From Ferrimonas balearica (lineage in GTDB: Bacteria > Pseudomonadota > Gammaproteobacteria > Enterobacterales > Shewanellaceae), in NCBI RefSeq assembly GCF_019802055.1, contig NZ_JAHVHW010000004.1:124001-188000 (forward strand): 64,000 bases of DNA. Direction: 5' to 3'. The position numbers and the translations under genes were made by a program. Positions 1 to 8,570 of the stretch are shown in pieces. Within the stretch, counting starts at the first letter, position 1. Every line of letters starts with the position of its first letter. Below the pieces are notes generated by a model that was given only the letters and a program-made list of their open reading frames with translations, searched no databases and was not told the origin of the DNA.

Positions 1-1
1 C

Positions 2-2977
2 CATATCACCAACCGCTTTGCCGCCGTGATCACCGCCTACCCCGGCGCTTCGGCAGAGCGGGTGGAACTGCTGGTAACCGAAGTGCTGGAGTCCCGCCTG
101 CGCCAGTTGGATGAGCTTTCTCTGATCACCTCCAACTCCCGCCCGGGGATATCCGCCATCACCCTGGAGCTGAAGGACAACGTCTTTGAAACCGATCCGG
201 TCTGGTCCCGGGCGCGGGATCTGCTGGCCGACGCGGTGGTGGATCTGCCCGCCGGTGCGGCACGCCCAAATCTGGATGACCAACTGGGCTACGCCTTTAC
301 CCGCATCTTTTCCCTGCGCTGGCAGGGCCCCGGCGAACCGGACCTGACGGTACTTGGCCGCTATGGAGAAGCACTGGCCAGCCGACTTCGGGTGCTCGCA
401 GGCACCGACTTCGTTAAGGTGCAGGGCCGCCCTCAGGAGGAGATCCTGGTGCGGGTGGACGACAACCAGATGCAGGCGCTTGGGCTGACCACCGATGCCC
501 TGGCTAGCCTTATCGCCAGCGCGGACGCCAAAGGTTCTGCCGGGACACTGGAAAGTGCCACGGTGCGGGCCCAGGTAGAGGTGGCGGGGGAGCTCGATTC
601 CCTTAACCGCATCCGTCAGATCCCGCTGCGCCTCGGCCAGGATTTGGCGGGGATCCGGGTTGGCGACATCGCCATGGTGGAGCGCAGCCAGCTGGAGCCG
701 GGGGATGACCGTGCCATTGTGCAGGGCGACCCAGCGGTGCTGGTGGCGGTACGGATGCTGCCGGATGTCCGGGTGGACCGCTGGGACGATCAGGTGGAGG
801 CGCAACTGGCCGCCCTGCAAAGCCAATTGCCCAGCAACGTCCACCTTGAAACCCTGTTCTCCCAGCGGGATTACACCGAAACCCGATTGTCGGAGCTGTT
901 GACCAATCTGGGCCAGGGTTTCGCCATCATTCTGGTGGTATTGCTGGTCACTCTCGGGCTGCGCTCCGCCCTGCTGGTGGCCACCGCCCTGCCCCTGACC
1001 GCCCTGATCACCCTCGCCTGCATGCAGTTCTACGGCCTGCCGATTCATCAGATGTCGGTCACCGGACTGGTGGTGGCGCTGGGGATCATGGTGGACAACG
1101 CCATTGTGATTGTGGATGCCATTGCCCAGCGCCGGGGCCAGGGGATGGGACCGGTGGAAGCGGTGCGCCAGACCTTGCGACACTTCTGGCTGCCGCTTCT
1201 GGCCTCCACCCTGACCACCGTGCTTGCCTTTGCCCCCATCTGGCTGATGCCGGGTCCGGCTGGCGAGTTTGTCGGCGGCATCGCCCTGTCGGTGAGTTTT
1301 GCCCTGCTGACCTCCTACGTTCTGTCCCACACCCTGATTGCCGGGTTGGGCGGCCGCTTTATTCCGCCCCGCTCCGATGGCGCCTGGTGGCAGCAGGGGC
1401 TGACCATCGCGCCACTGGCCCGGGGTCTGGAGCGCTCGCTGGCTCTAGCCCTGAAGCGTCCAATTCTCGCTATGCTGGCGATGACGCTGCTGCCGCTGGC
1501 CGGTTTTTTTGCTGCGGGACAGATGACCGAGCAGTTCTTCCCGCCGTCGGATCGGGACATGTTCCAGATAGAGGTTCGGCTTGGTGAAGCCGCCAGCCTG
1601 CCAGCCACTCAGGCCCGTGTGGCAGAGCTGGACGCCTATCTGCGCCAGCAGCCGGGCATCACCCAGACGGTCTGGAGCATCGGGCGCAACGCCCCCTCCT
1701 TCTACTACAACCTGCTGCAGCGTGAGCAGGGCGTACCTCGCTATGCCCAGGGGATGATCAGCACCGATGGGTTTGAGCGGGCCAATGCCCTGATTGAGTC
1801 GCTGCAGCGGGAGCTGGGTCCCCGCTTCCCGGATATGCAGATTCTGGTGCGAAAACTGGAGCAGGGCCCGCCCTTTAATGCGCCGGTGGAGTTCCGCCTC
1901 TACGGCCCGGATCTGGCCGAGTTGGATCGCATCGGCGAACAGCTGCGGGCGGTTTTGCAGCAGCAACCGGAAGTCACCCACACCCGCGCCGCGCTGGGAA
2001 GTGGACTGCCCCGCATCAAACTGGCTCTGGATGAACCCGCGGTCACCGCTGCCGGGCTGACCCTGGCCGACGTCACCACTCAGATCCGGGGCAACCTCGA
2101 CGGCAGTTTGGGTGGCACAGTTCAGGAGGGCCCGGAGTCGATTCCGGTGCGGGTCCGTCTGAACTCCGATGTACGCCGCCAAAGCAGCGACCTCGGCAAC
2201 CTGCAACTGACCACCGCCGATGGGCAGATCCTGCCGCTGTCGGCCCTGGGCGAGCGTACCGTCATCGCCAGCCGCAGCCAGATCCCCCACCGCAACGGTG
2301 AGCGCCTCAACACCATTGAAGCCTTTATCGTGGCCGGTGTGCTGCCTGCCCAGGTGCTCAATCGCACTCTGGCCCAGTTGGAGAGCGAGGGGCTGGCACT
2401 GCCCGAGGGCTACCGTCTGGAGGTGGGCGGCGAAAGCGCCGAGCGTAACGAGGCGGTCGGCAAGCTGATGTCCAGCGTTGCCATCATCAGCGTGCTGCTG
2501 GTGGCCATCGTAGTGCTCTCCTTCAACTCCTTCCGGTTAACCGCGGTGATCCTCGCCAGCGCGTTTCAGTCCGTTGGACTGGGGTTGCTGTCGGTCTATC
2601 TGGCGGGCTATGCCTTTGGCTTTAACGTGATCATCGCCCTGATGGGCCTGATGGGGCTGGCGATCAACGCCGCCATTGTGATTCTGGCGGAGCTGGAGGA
2701 CTCACCGGAGGCCCGCGCCGGTGAAGTGGGCCCGATGATCCGGGCGGTCACCAGTTGCGGACGCCATATCGGCTCCACCACCATCACCACCATCGGGGGC
2801 TTTATGCCGCTGATCCTGGCCGGTGGCGGCTTCTGGCCACCGTTTGCCATCGCCATCGCCGGGGGCACCGCGCTGACCACCCTGCTCTCCTTTATCTTTG
2901 TCCCCGCCGCTTACCGGGTGGTGCGGCGCTGGCGCAGCCCGATAGCGCGCCCGGAGCCGATCGCCATTGCCGCCTGA
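2..2977 (+). CDS. RND efflux transporter permease subunit (5' truncated)
   Basis: Inner-membrane proton-driven efflux pump of the AcrB/HAE1 class, which exports drugs or other small molecules through a tripartite envelope complex. The frame is open to the window edge, so the start and the first ~30-40 residues are outside. The visible part begins with the porter-domain pattern AYPGASAERVE, common in this family. A first membrane block near residues 300-500 includes the TM4-type stretch GIMVDNAIVIVDAI. A second periplasmic half follows, then a second membrane block near residues 820-970 with GLMGLAINAAIVILAE. About 990 residues are present against ~1030 for AcrB, which agrees with a small N-terminal loss. 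The membrane-fusion partner is presumably upstream. A terminator follows the stop within 20 bases, so this is the last gene of its operon. Substrate cannot be told. Confidence 0.93.
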   Translation, partial: HITNRFAAVITAYPGASAERVELLVTEVLESRLRQLDELSLITSNSRPGISAITLELKDNVFETDPVWSRARDLLADAVVDLPAGAARPNLDDQLGYAFTRIFSLRWQGPGEPDLTVLGRYGEALASRLRVLAGTDFVKVQGRPQEEILVRVDDNQMQALGLTTDALASLIASADAKGSAGTLESATVRAQVEVAGELDSLNRIRQIPLRLGQDLAGIRVGDIAMVERSQLEPGDDRAIVQGDPAVLVAVRMLPDVRVDRWDDQVEAQLAALQSQLPSNVHLETLFSQRDYTETRLSELLTNLGQGFAIILVVLLVTLGLRSALLVATALPLTALITLACMQFYGLPIHQMSVTGLVVALGIMVDNAIVIVDAIAQRRGQGMGPVEAVRQTLRHFWLPLLASTLTTVLAFAPIWLMPGPAGEFVGGIALSVSFALLTSYVLSHTLIAGLGGRFIPPRSDGAWWQQGLTIAPLARGLERSLALALKRPILAMLAMTLLPLAGFFAAGQMTEQFFPPSDRDMFQIEVRLGEAASLPATQARVAELDAYLRQQPGITQTVWSIGRNAPSFYYNLLQREQGVPRYAQGMISTDGFERANALIESLQRELGPRFPDMQILVRKLEQGPPFNAPVEFRLYGPDLAELDRIGEQLRAVLQQQPEVTHTRAALGSGLPRIKLALDEPAVTAAGLTLADVTTQIRGNLDGSLGGTVQEGPESIPVRVRLNSDVRRQSSDLGNLQLTTADGQILPLSALGERTVIASRSQIPHRNGERLNTIEAFIVAGVLPAQVLNRTLAQLESEGLALPEGYRLEVGGESAERNEAVGKLMSSVAIISVLLVAIVVLSFNSFRLTAVILASAFQSVGLGLLSVYLAGYAFGFNVIIALMGLMGLAINAAIVILAELEDSPEARAGEVGPMIRAVTSCGRHIGSTTITTIGGFMPLILAGGGFWPPFAIAIAGGTALTTLLSFIFVPAAYRVVRRWRSPIARPEPIAIAA

Positions 2978-2995
2978 TGGACAGCGGTGCATAAA

Positions 2996-3024
2996 AAAAC
3001 GGGCTAATTGGCCCGTTTTCTTTT
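2996..3024 (+). terminator. Rho-independent terminator after the RND pump gene
   Basis: Stem AAAACGGGC / GCCCGTTTT with a six-base loop, then CTTTT on the plus strand. The A-run on the 5' side makes it able to work in both directions, so it may also end the convergent DUF465 gene. Confidence 0.85.
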
Positions 3025-3043
3025 CCTGTTGGCGTTGCTCTAA

Positions 3044-3289
3044 TCACCCCTTCCCGTTAAGCAGACGCTTGTGCAGCTCATCTTTCAGCGTCACCCGGCG
3101 GGACTTCAGGGTCATAAAGTTGTCGTCCGTTGTGGGCACCGCATTCACTTCAAGTCCCCGGATTTTGTGGTCCAGTTCGTGGTACTCCTTCGCCAGCCGG
3201 GCGAACTCTTCGTCCGTCTCTTTCAGGTGATGAATGGCATCACGGTACTCCGGAAACTCAAAGATAAGGGCATGGTTCTCCCCAAGCAT
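3044..3289 (-). CDS. YdcH-like DUF465 family small protein
   Basis: An 81-residue cytosolic, highly charged, all-helical protein. It has the DUF465/YdcH pattern: an N-terminal EFPEYRDAIHHLKETDEEF segment, then HELDHKIRGLE, then a lysine/arginine-rich helix ending in LKDELHKRLL. The length matches the family, whose members are 70-85 residues and of unknown function. The ATG at 3289 follows an AGGAG ribosome site about 9 bases upstream. It is a single gene, convergent with the RND pump gene, and shares its terminator region. Family assignment is good; function is unknown. Confidence 0.85.
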   Translation of the reverse strand: MLGENHALIFEFPEYRDAIHHLKETDEEFARLAKEYHELDHKIRGLEVNAVPTTDDNFMTLKSRRVTLKDELHKRLLNGKG

Positions 3290-3370
3290 GGCTCGGCTCC
3301 TTTCACGGTGGTGGTTCTGCTAAACATAGCCGAGTCACTACGCCCACGCTCTGTGGATGAGCCAACGGAA

Positions 3371-3958
3371 TCAGTTTGACGCCGACTTGGCTGACAGCGC
3401 TTCCTGAATGGCGCTCAACTCTTCAGCGCTAAACTCGCCCTGCCGAATCATCTCCGCGATCGCCTCAGCCGCCTTATCCCGGTGCTGCATCACGATTTTC
3501 GGGATCACCACTTTCGCTACATGAGCTTCAATGCGGGCCGCTTCCTCCTCCAGTCGCGCACTCTGCTCCGCCATATGAGCGTGGAGTTCGGCCATCTCGG
3601 CACTGAGTGCTTCGGTCTCAATCTCCAGCTCAAAATCCGGCATTCGCACGATACGAACGCCTTTGTGAACCCCCTTATGATCGTGCAACGCCAGCGTCAA
3701 TGGCCCCTCCCCAGTCAACACCGACTCAATCATGCTGCGCCAACGCGCGGCTTCCGGCAGCCCCTCCAGCGCGGAGTCCAGGGCCTGCCAATCCGGGTTA
3801 TCCGGGTCCAGTTCCAGCTCTGCCCGCTCATTCTCCCGGTTCACCACCACCGTTACCGGGCCCTCATCGTCCCGCTCCACCCGAATGCTGTTGGCCAGCG
3901 CCACCGTAGACACCATGCCAAGCAGTCCAATCACCAACCAACGTGTCAGTCGATTCAT
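3371..3958 (-). CDS. Exported helical protein of unknown function
   Basis: I do not recognise a family. The ATG at 3958 is chosen because a good ribosome site (AAGGAGAAACAGG) precedes it and the product then starts with a clean signal peptide (MNRLTRWLVIGLLGMVSTVALA), giving 195 residues. An in-frame start at 4084 would bury the signal peptide. The mature protein has a beta-rich acidic front half (residues ~25-110, with RVERDDEGPVTVVVNRENE) and a helical, coiled-coil-prone back half (~115-190, rich in Glu, Ala and His). It lies head to head with the histidine kinase gene at 4227. That kinase has its own long periplasmic coiled coil, so a shared envelope-signalling role is possible. That link is inference from position and composition only. 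Confidence 0.75.
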   Translation of the reverse strand: MNRLTRWLVIGLLGMVSTVALANSIRVERDDEGPVTVVVNRENERAELELDPDNPDWQALDSALEGLPEAARWRSMIESVLTGEGPLTLALHDHKGVHKGVRIVRMPDFELEIETEALSAEMAELHAHMAEQSARLEEEAARIEAHVAKVVIPKIVMQHRDKAAEAIAEMIRQGEFSAEELSAIQEALSAKSASN

Positions 3959-4226
3959 CCTGTTTCTCCTTTGTCTGCAAAAGTCGCGGGGCTTATCCCC
4001 CAAGCGCAGACCACAAAGAAAATTCCGTACCAACTCTGCAAACCCAAGCCAGACCGGGCTTTTTCCCGAATCAGCCAGCGCCATCTCCCCAAATGGGCAG
4101 CGTCGTGCTCCTGCTTTGGGGAGCGCCCTGCCCTTGCACCCGACCTAACGCCCTGACAAGCTGGGTTTATTGGTTGGCACGAAAGCTGAATTACCCATTC
4201 CAAGACAGATTGGAGTCCGGTTAGTC

Positions 4227-5738
4227 ATGTCCCTGAAGCGTTATCTTTTTCTCGCCTTTGGCTCATTGATGCTGCTGTTTATTGCAGTGCAACTGCTGCT
4301 GTTGACCATCCTGGCCGATGACTTCCACCAAACTCTGGGGGAACAGTCCGGTGAAGTGGCCCGTCGTGTGGCGGAGGTGACGGTGGAATCCCTGTTTGAT
4401 GAAGGCGCATTCCGTATTGAGGTGCCCGAGCCGGTATTGCCACCCGGCCTCTCCCCCGAACAGCGGGAACAGATTGAACAGAACCGGGAGGCGTTACAGC
4501 AGAGTCTGGAGGCGGAGCAGCATCGCCAGCACGCTCTTCAGCAGGAGATGGAAGCGCTCAAGGAGCACGAGATCATCATCTCTCAGCAACTGCACTCCCT
4601 CTCCGAACTGCCCTATCTGAGCCGGGAGGAGCAGGCGCGAATCAAAGCCGAACTGGCGGAGGCGCGGGCTCAGGCTCTGGAGCAAGCCAGCCGCATCAAG
4701 GTGGAGTTTGAGAAAAACGGTGATCGGGTCAGGGTTCAGGGGTTGGCCGTACCGTTGGAGATGCACCTGGTTCAACCCCCTGAGCAGCGACTGCTCAACG
4801 AGTTTAAGCACACCCTGTTGTGGCTGCTGGGGGGCTCCGGTCTGGTCGGCCTTGTTCTGGTGTACTGGCTGGCGCAGCGCTTATCCCGTCCTCTGGAGGC
4901 GTTGGACGAAGGGTGCCAGCGCTTGAGTGAGGGCGAACTCGGCCATACCCTCCCCTCGCAGGGCAGTTCAGAGGTGCGTCACGCCATCGACGCCTTCAAC
5001 CATATGAGCCAGTCCCTTGCCCGGATGACCGAGGAGCAGAAAACCCTGCAAAGCCGTCAGCACCTGGCGGAGATTGGCGAAATCGCCCGGGGGCTGGCCC
5101 ATGCCCTGCGCAATCCTCTGCACACCATCGGCCTGGCGCTGGAGCGGCTGGATCGCGCCGCTCCCGAGGAGCGAACCCGATGGCGGGAGCAGATCCGGGG
5201 CAAACTGCGCCATATGGATCGTACCCTGACGGCGCTGCTCACTCTGGCGGCCAACGGCATCGACCGAAGCACCGGACACAGCGCCCGCGCGCTGGTGGAC
5301 GACATCATTCTGGAGCTGTCGATGGCCGGGGGCACCACCATCCGCTTTGATAACCGGGTGCCCGAGGATCTCACGCTGATCGGCGCCCACTCTGAACTGC
5401 GCACCATGGTCCATACCCTGATGGTGAATGCCATGGAAGCGATGCAGGAGCAAACCGGCGAAGAGCCTGTGCTGATCGAAGCAAGAAGGCTCAGAGAGGG
5501 GGCTGGGGCGCGGGTTGCCATCGTGGTCAGCGACGCCGGTCCCGGCATCGCGGCCTCGGTGGCAGAGCGCCTGTTCGAACCTCATCAAACCACCAAGGCC
5601 GACGGCTCCGGAATGGGCCTCTACCTGGCCCGCCGTCTGGCGCGCCTCTGGTACGGTGGCGACGTCAACCTGAGTAACCGAGAGTCGGGGCCAGGCTGCC
5701 GGGCCACCCTGACACTGCAACAAGGACCCCAGTTATGA
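4227..5738 (+). CDS. Membrane sensor histidine kinase
   Basis: Sensor kinase of a two-component system, 503 residues. The ATG at 4227 places a signal-anchor helix at residues 7-27; an earlier in-frame start at 4170 would add a non-hydrophobic extension. The periplasmic part (~30-190) contains a long Gln/Glu-rich coiled coil. A second membrane helix lies near 196-216, followed by a HAMP domain, then the phosphoacceptor box LAHALRNPLHTI with His292. The ATPase domain shows Asn401 (N box), DAGPGI from Asp436 (G1) and GSGMGLYL from Gly460 (G2). All key catalytic residues are present. The stop overlaps the regulator start (ATGA), so the two are translationally coupled. The signal is unknown; the periplasmic helical hairpin suggests an envelope or protein cue. 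Confidence 0.93.
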   Translation: MSLKRYLFLAFGSLMLLFIAVQLLLLTILADDFHQTLGEQSGEVARRVAEVTVESLFDEGAFRIEVPEPVLPPGLSPEQREQIEQNREALQQSLEAEQHRQHALQQEMEALKEHEIIISQQLHSLSELPYLSREEQARIKAELAEARAQALEQASRIKVEFEKNGDRVRVQGLAVPLEMHLVQPPEQRLLNEFKHTLLWLLGGSGLVGLVLVYWLAQRLSRPLEALDEGCQRLSEGELGHTLPSQGSSEVRHAIDAFNHMSQSLARMTEEQKTLQSRQHLAEIGEIARGLAHALRNPLHTIGLALERLDRAAPEERTRWREQIRGKLRHMDRTLTALLTLAANGIDRSTGHSARALVDDIILELSMAGGTTIRFDNRVPEDLTLIGAHSELRTMVHTLMVNAMEAMQEQTGEEPVLIEARRLREGAGARVAIVVSDAGPGIAASVAERLFEPHQTTKADGSGMGLYLARRLARLWYGGDVNLSNRESGPGCRATLTLQQGPQL

Positions 5739-7060
5739 GCCAATGCCCCATCCTGCTGCTGGAAGATGATCCGGACCAGCGCGCCCTGCTGTGTGACATT
5801 CTCGCCGAGGCGGGCCATCCGGTGGAGGGCGTCGCCACGGCGGCAGAAGCGGAAACCGCATTGCAAAGCGGCCGCTGGCAACTGCTGCTGTCGGACTGGA
5901 AGCTGGCCGAAGGCGACGCGGCGGAGCTGATTCAGTCTGCCCGCCAGCGCTACCCCACTCTGGGGATCATCGTGGCCACTGCTTATGGCTCCATCGCCCA
6001 TGCGGTCAACGCTATCCAGTTGGGAGCGGACGACTACCTGGCCAAGCCGTTTCAACGTCAGGAGTTGATGCTGGCCATCGACAAAGTGAGCCGGGCCCGT
6101 CGCCTCAGAGAGGACAATGCCGCCCTCTCCGCCCAGCTGTCAGAGCAGGAGCGACTGGTGGATCTGGTGGGCCATTCGGCCCCGATGCAGCGGGTATATC
6201 AGCGGATCCAGCGCATCAGCCAGGCCAGCGCCACCGTGCTGATTCAGGGGGAGAGCGGCACCGGTAAGGAGCTGGCCGCCCGGGCGCTTCACAAACTCTC
6301 CCCCCGGGGTGGCCCCTTTATCGCCGTAAACTGTGGCGCCATCCCGGAAAGCCTGGCGGAGTCCGAACTGTTCGGTGCGGAAAAGGGGGCCTATACCGGC
6401 GCCCACCAGACCATCATCGGCAAGATTGAAGCTGCCAGCGGCGGCACCCTGTTTCTGGATGAGATCGGCGAACTGCCGTTGGAGCTGCAAACCCGGCTGC
6501 TGCGGGTGCTGCAGGAGGGCACCATCACCCGGCTTGGCAGCACCCAGGAGCGCAACGTGGACCTTCGGGTGATCGCCGCCACTCACCAGGACCTGGCTCA
6601 GGCGGTGACACAGGGACGGTTCCGCGAGGATCTCTACTACCGCCTGAACGTCATCCCGCTGCAGATGCCGCCACTCAGAGCCCGTCCGGAGGATATCCCT
6701 TCGCTGGCCCGCTGCCTGATGGAGCGCAGCGCCAAACGTCATGGCATCGAGGTTCAACCCCTCTCACAGGCGGCACTGAAAACCCTGATGGATTACCCCT
6801 GGCCGGGCAATGTCCGGGAGTTGGCCAACGCCATGGAGCGGTTGGTGCTGCTGGATGAGCTTGAGCTGAACCCCCTGACGCCCGGCAAGGAGCAGACCCC
6901 GCTGCTACCCAGTGAGGGGATTCAGTGGGAGGTGCTGGAGCAACGCTATCTGAAAGCGGCTCTGGATCGCGCTGAGGGCAATCGTTCTGAAGCCGCGCGC
7001 TTATTGGGATTGGGCTATAAAGCGTTTCTCTATCGGGCGGAGAAGCACGGTCTCTCCTGA
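5735..7060 (+). CDS. NtrC-family sigma-54-dependent response regulator
   Basis: Cytosolic transcription activator, 441 residues, coupled to the kinase at 4227 by an ATGA overlap. The receiver domain (1-120) has acidic pocket residues in LLLEDD, phosphoacceptor Asp54 (LLLSDWKL) and conserved Lys in AKPF. The AAA+ domain (~145-375) carries Walker A GESGTGKE near 172, the sigma-54 contact loop GAYTGA at 218-223 (a Tyr variant of the usual GAFTGA), and Walker [14 protein letters not shown] Fis-type helix-turn-helix ends the protein ([16 protein letters not shown]). It should therefore activate a sigma-54 promoter. The GAYTGA loop suggests it still contacts sigma-54. I found no convincing -24/-12 element in the neighbouring gaps, so its targets may be elsewhere. 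Confidence 0.95.
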   Translation: MSQCPILLLEDDPDQRALLCDILAEAGHPVEGVATAAEAETALQSGRWQLLLSDWKLAEGDAAELIQSARQRYPTLGIIVATAYGSIAHAVNAIQLGADDYLAKPFQRQELMLAIDKVSRARRLREDNAALSAQLSEQERLVDLVGHSAPMQRVYQRIQRISQASATVLIQGESGTGKELAARALHKLSPRGGPFIAVNCGAIPESLAESELFGAEKGAYTGAHQTIIGKIEAASGGTLFLDEIGELPLELQTRLLRVLQEGTITRLGSTQERNVDLRVIAATHQDLAQAVTQGRFREDLYYRLNVIPLQMPPLRARPEDIPSLARCLMERSAKRHGIEVQPLSQAALKTLMDYPWPGNVRELANAMERLVLLDELELNPLTPGKEQTPLLPSEGIQWEVLEQRYLKAALDRAEGNRSEAARLLGLGYKAFLYRAEKHGLS

Positions 7061-7083
7061 TCCCACCGGGTGTATAGACGCAA

Positions 7084-7109
7084 AAAAGGCGGCCAATGGG
7101 CCGCCTTTT
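7084..7109 (+). terminator. Bidirectional terminator after the two-component operon
   Basis: Stem AAAAGGCGGCC / GGCCGCCTTTT with a four-base loop. The A-run and T-run on either side let it end both the regulator gene (plus) and the lipoprotein gene (minus). Confidence 0.88.
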
Positions 7110-7125
7110 CTGGTGGAGCGCCGAG

Positions 7126-7377
7126 TCAGTTCAACCCTTTGCTGGTAAACAGCACCGCGTTGTCGCCGGCAAAGCCCACTTTGATCTGTTTCTTATCGTT
7201 ACCCCAGACGCAGCTTTCGGTTCCCATCGCCTGCTCACAATGGTCCGCACCGCCAAGGATCCCTTCCACTTCCACCTTGCTCATACCCATTTCAATTTTA
7301 TCGTAGTTCTCTTGGGTAACCTTGCTGCAGCCCGCCAGCAGCAGAACCGCCAGGGCGCCCATCATCCGCGGTTTCAT
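7126..7377 (-). CDS. Small SmpA/OmlA-like lipoprotein (DUF3862-like)
   Basis: An 83-residue lipoprotein. The signal peptide ends in the lipobox LLAGC (Cys17). The mature part, YDKIEMGMSKVEVEGILGGADHCEQ then SCVWGNDKKQIKVGFAGDNAVLFTSKGL, has the helix-plus-beta pattern of small BamE/SmpA-fold lipoproteins (DUF3862 type). No aspartate follows the lipid-bearing cysteine (Cys-Ser-Lys), so sorting to the outer membrane is expected. An AGGAG ribosome site lies 6 bases before the ATG. It is followed by the shared terminator and stands alone. Role unknown; BamE-fold proteins usually bind other envelope proteins. Confidence 0.8.
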   Translation of the reverse strand: MKPRMMGALAVLLLAGCSKVTQENYDKIEMGMSKVEVEGILGGADHCEQAMGTESCVWGNDKKQIKVGFAGDNAVLFTSKGLN

Positions 7378-7410
7378 CCACTCGCTCCTTAACTCGCCAT
7401 AAAGTGGCGC

Positions 7411-8310
7411 TTAGGGTAACAGATCGAAGCGCGCAGGACAGCGTTGCTGCCCGCCAAATTTGCGGGGTTTTGCCTGTTCCGGTGAGGCTGGCAGGTCGGG
7501 TTGCAGGTAGACGCGCACCTCCTCCAGATAGCCGTTTTTACAGTGCAGGCTGACCGCTCCGGCAAAGCCCCAATCCGAGAACCAATCCAGCACCGCCGCT
7601 CGACTGACGGAACCCCCTGAATTCACTCGCATCTTGTTGGCCGGAGGAGACTGACGCAGCCACTGACTGTACGCCACCGACTGCTCAAAGTACGCCTGCT
7701 CATCCAATCCGGAGCAACTGCCGTGCTTATGCCACTGGTACCGGTCCAGACACACCTTGCTGCCCGGCATCACCCCATCCAGTTGCTCACGGGTATCCGA
7801 ATTCAGGGTCAACTGGCCATAGCCGCAAAAGCGTTGCTTCTCGCTGCCATCGCAGAACGCCGGGTGGGCGCCGCGGGCGCTGGAGGGCCAGAGGCCATGC
7901 AGCACCAGGTCGCCACGGGCACCGCGACAGTCCGGACGGCTTCGGCCATTGCAGAATCCACTGTGCCAGCTCATCGCCAGGGTGTAGAAGTCAAAATCCG
8001 CCGTCGCGCTGTCAGCCCGTGCGGCAGGCAGAGCCGGTTGCCCCTGATGCTGACCACACCGCTTCTCCACCCAGCGCCGCTGCTCCTCCACTTCCAGCAG
8101 GAACCAGTCACCGCCGGGCTTGTTCTCCGCCAGGACGCGATAGCTCTGACCGGGCTGAACCGACAGTTCGCCGGGGTTGGTTTGCTTGCGGATGGACTGA
8201 AAGGCGGGGCAGTTTTCCCCGGCCAGGAATTCACCACTGGCGGGGCTTTGACCAAAAGCGGAAAGGGGAAACAGAAGGGACAGAAACAGGAGATAAGCCA
8301 GTTGGCGCAT
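7411..8310 (-). CDS. RNase T2-family ribonuclease (RNase I-like), exported
   Basis: Secreted or periplasmic endoribonuclease that degrades RNA through 2',3'-cyclic phosphates. The ATG at 8310 gives the signal peptide MRQLAYLLFLSLLFPLSAFG; the GTG at 8352 would add a non-signal extension. In the 299-residue form both T2 active-site motifs are present: LHGLWPS with His138, and WHKHGSC with His194 and His196. Paired cysteines typical of T2 enzymes are present (CNGRSRPDC, CGYG, CLDRY). The N-terminal ~85 residues are an extra SH3-like module (GQSYRVLAEN, WFLLEVEEQRRWV) before the catalytic domain. The ribosome site is weak. It is a single gene between the lipoprotein and the chemoreceptor and probably serves RNA scavenging. 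Confidence 0.92.
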   Translation of the reverse strand: MRQLAYLLFLSLLFPLSAFGQSPASGEFLAGENCPAFQSIRKQTNPGELSVQPGQSYRVLAENKPGGDWFLLEVEEQRRWVEKRCGQHQGQPALPAARADSATADFDFYTLAMSWHSGFCNGRSRPDCRGARGDLVLHGLWPSSARGAHPAFCDGSEKQRFCGYGQLTLNSDTREQLDGVMPGSKVCLDRYQWHKHGSCSGLDEQAYFEQSVAYSQWLRQSPPANKMRVNSGGSVSRAAVLDWFSDWGFAGAVSLHCKNGYLEEVRVYLQPDLPASPEQAKPRKFGGQQRCPARFDLLP

Positions 8311-8570
8311 TGCAGTCAGATACCAAGAAAAATCCTGCCGCAATGGTAGCACGCGGAGCCCCCAAACGAGTCAGGCCAACAAGCGGGGTCCGTGATGGCG
8401 ACATCCTGCTGCACATCTTTTGTACAGAGTGCCTAATGACACCAACGGCACACAGTTATGCAACAAAAATGAATGCGGTTTTATTGATCCGCCTCAAGCA
8501 GATCCTCTGCACCACTGAGATAATCCGGTCGTTTATAAAATTAATTAAATGTGCGTAATTAGAGGCGGTT

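Noticed and set aside
3990-4226. Possible sigma-54 (-24/-12) promoter for the exported helical protein, minus-strand TGGCTTGGGTTTGCA
   Set aside because: The GG to GC spacing is nine bases, not ten, and sigma-54 promoters rarely tolerate that.
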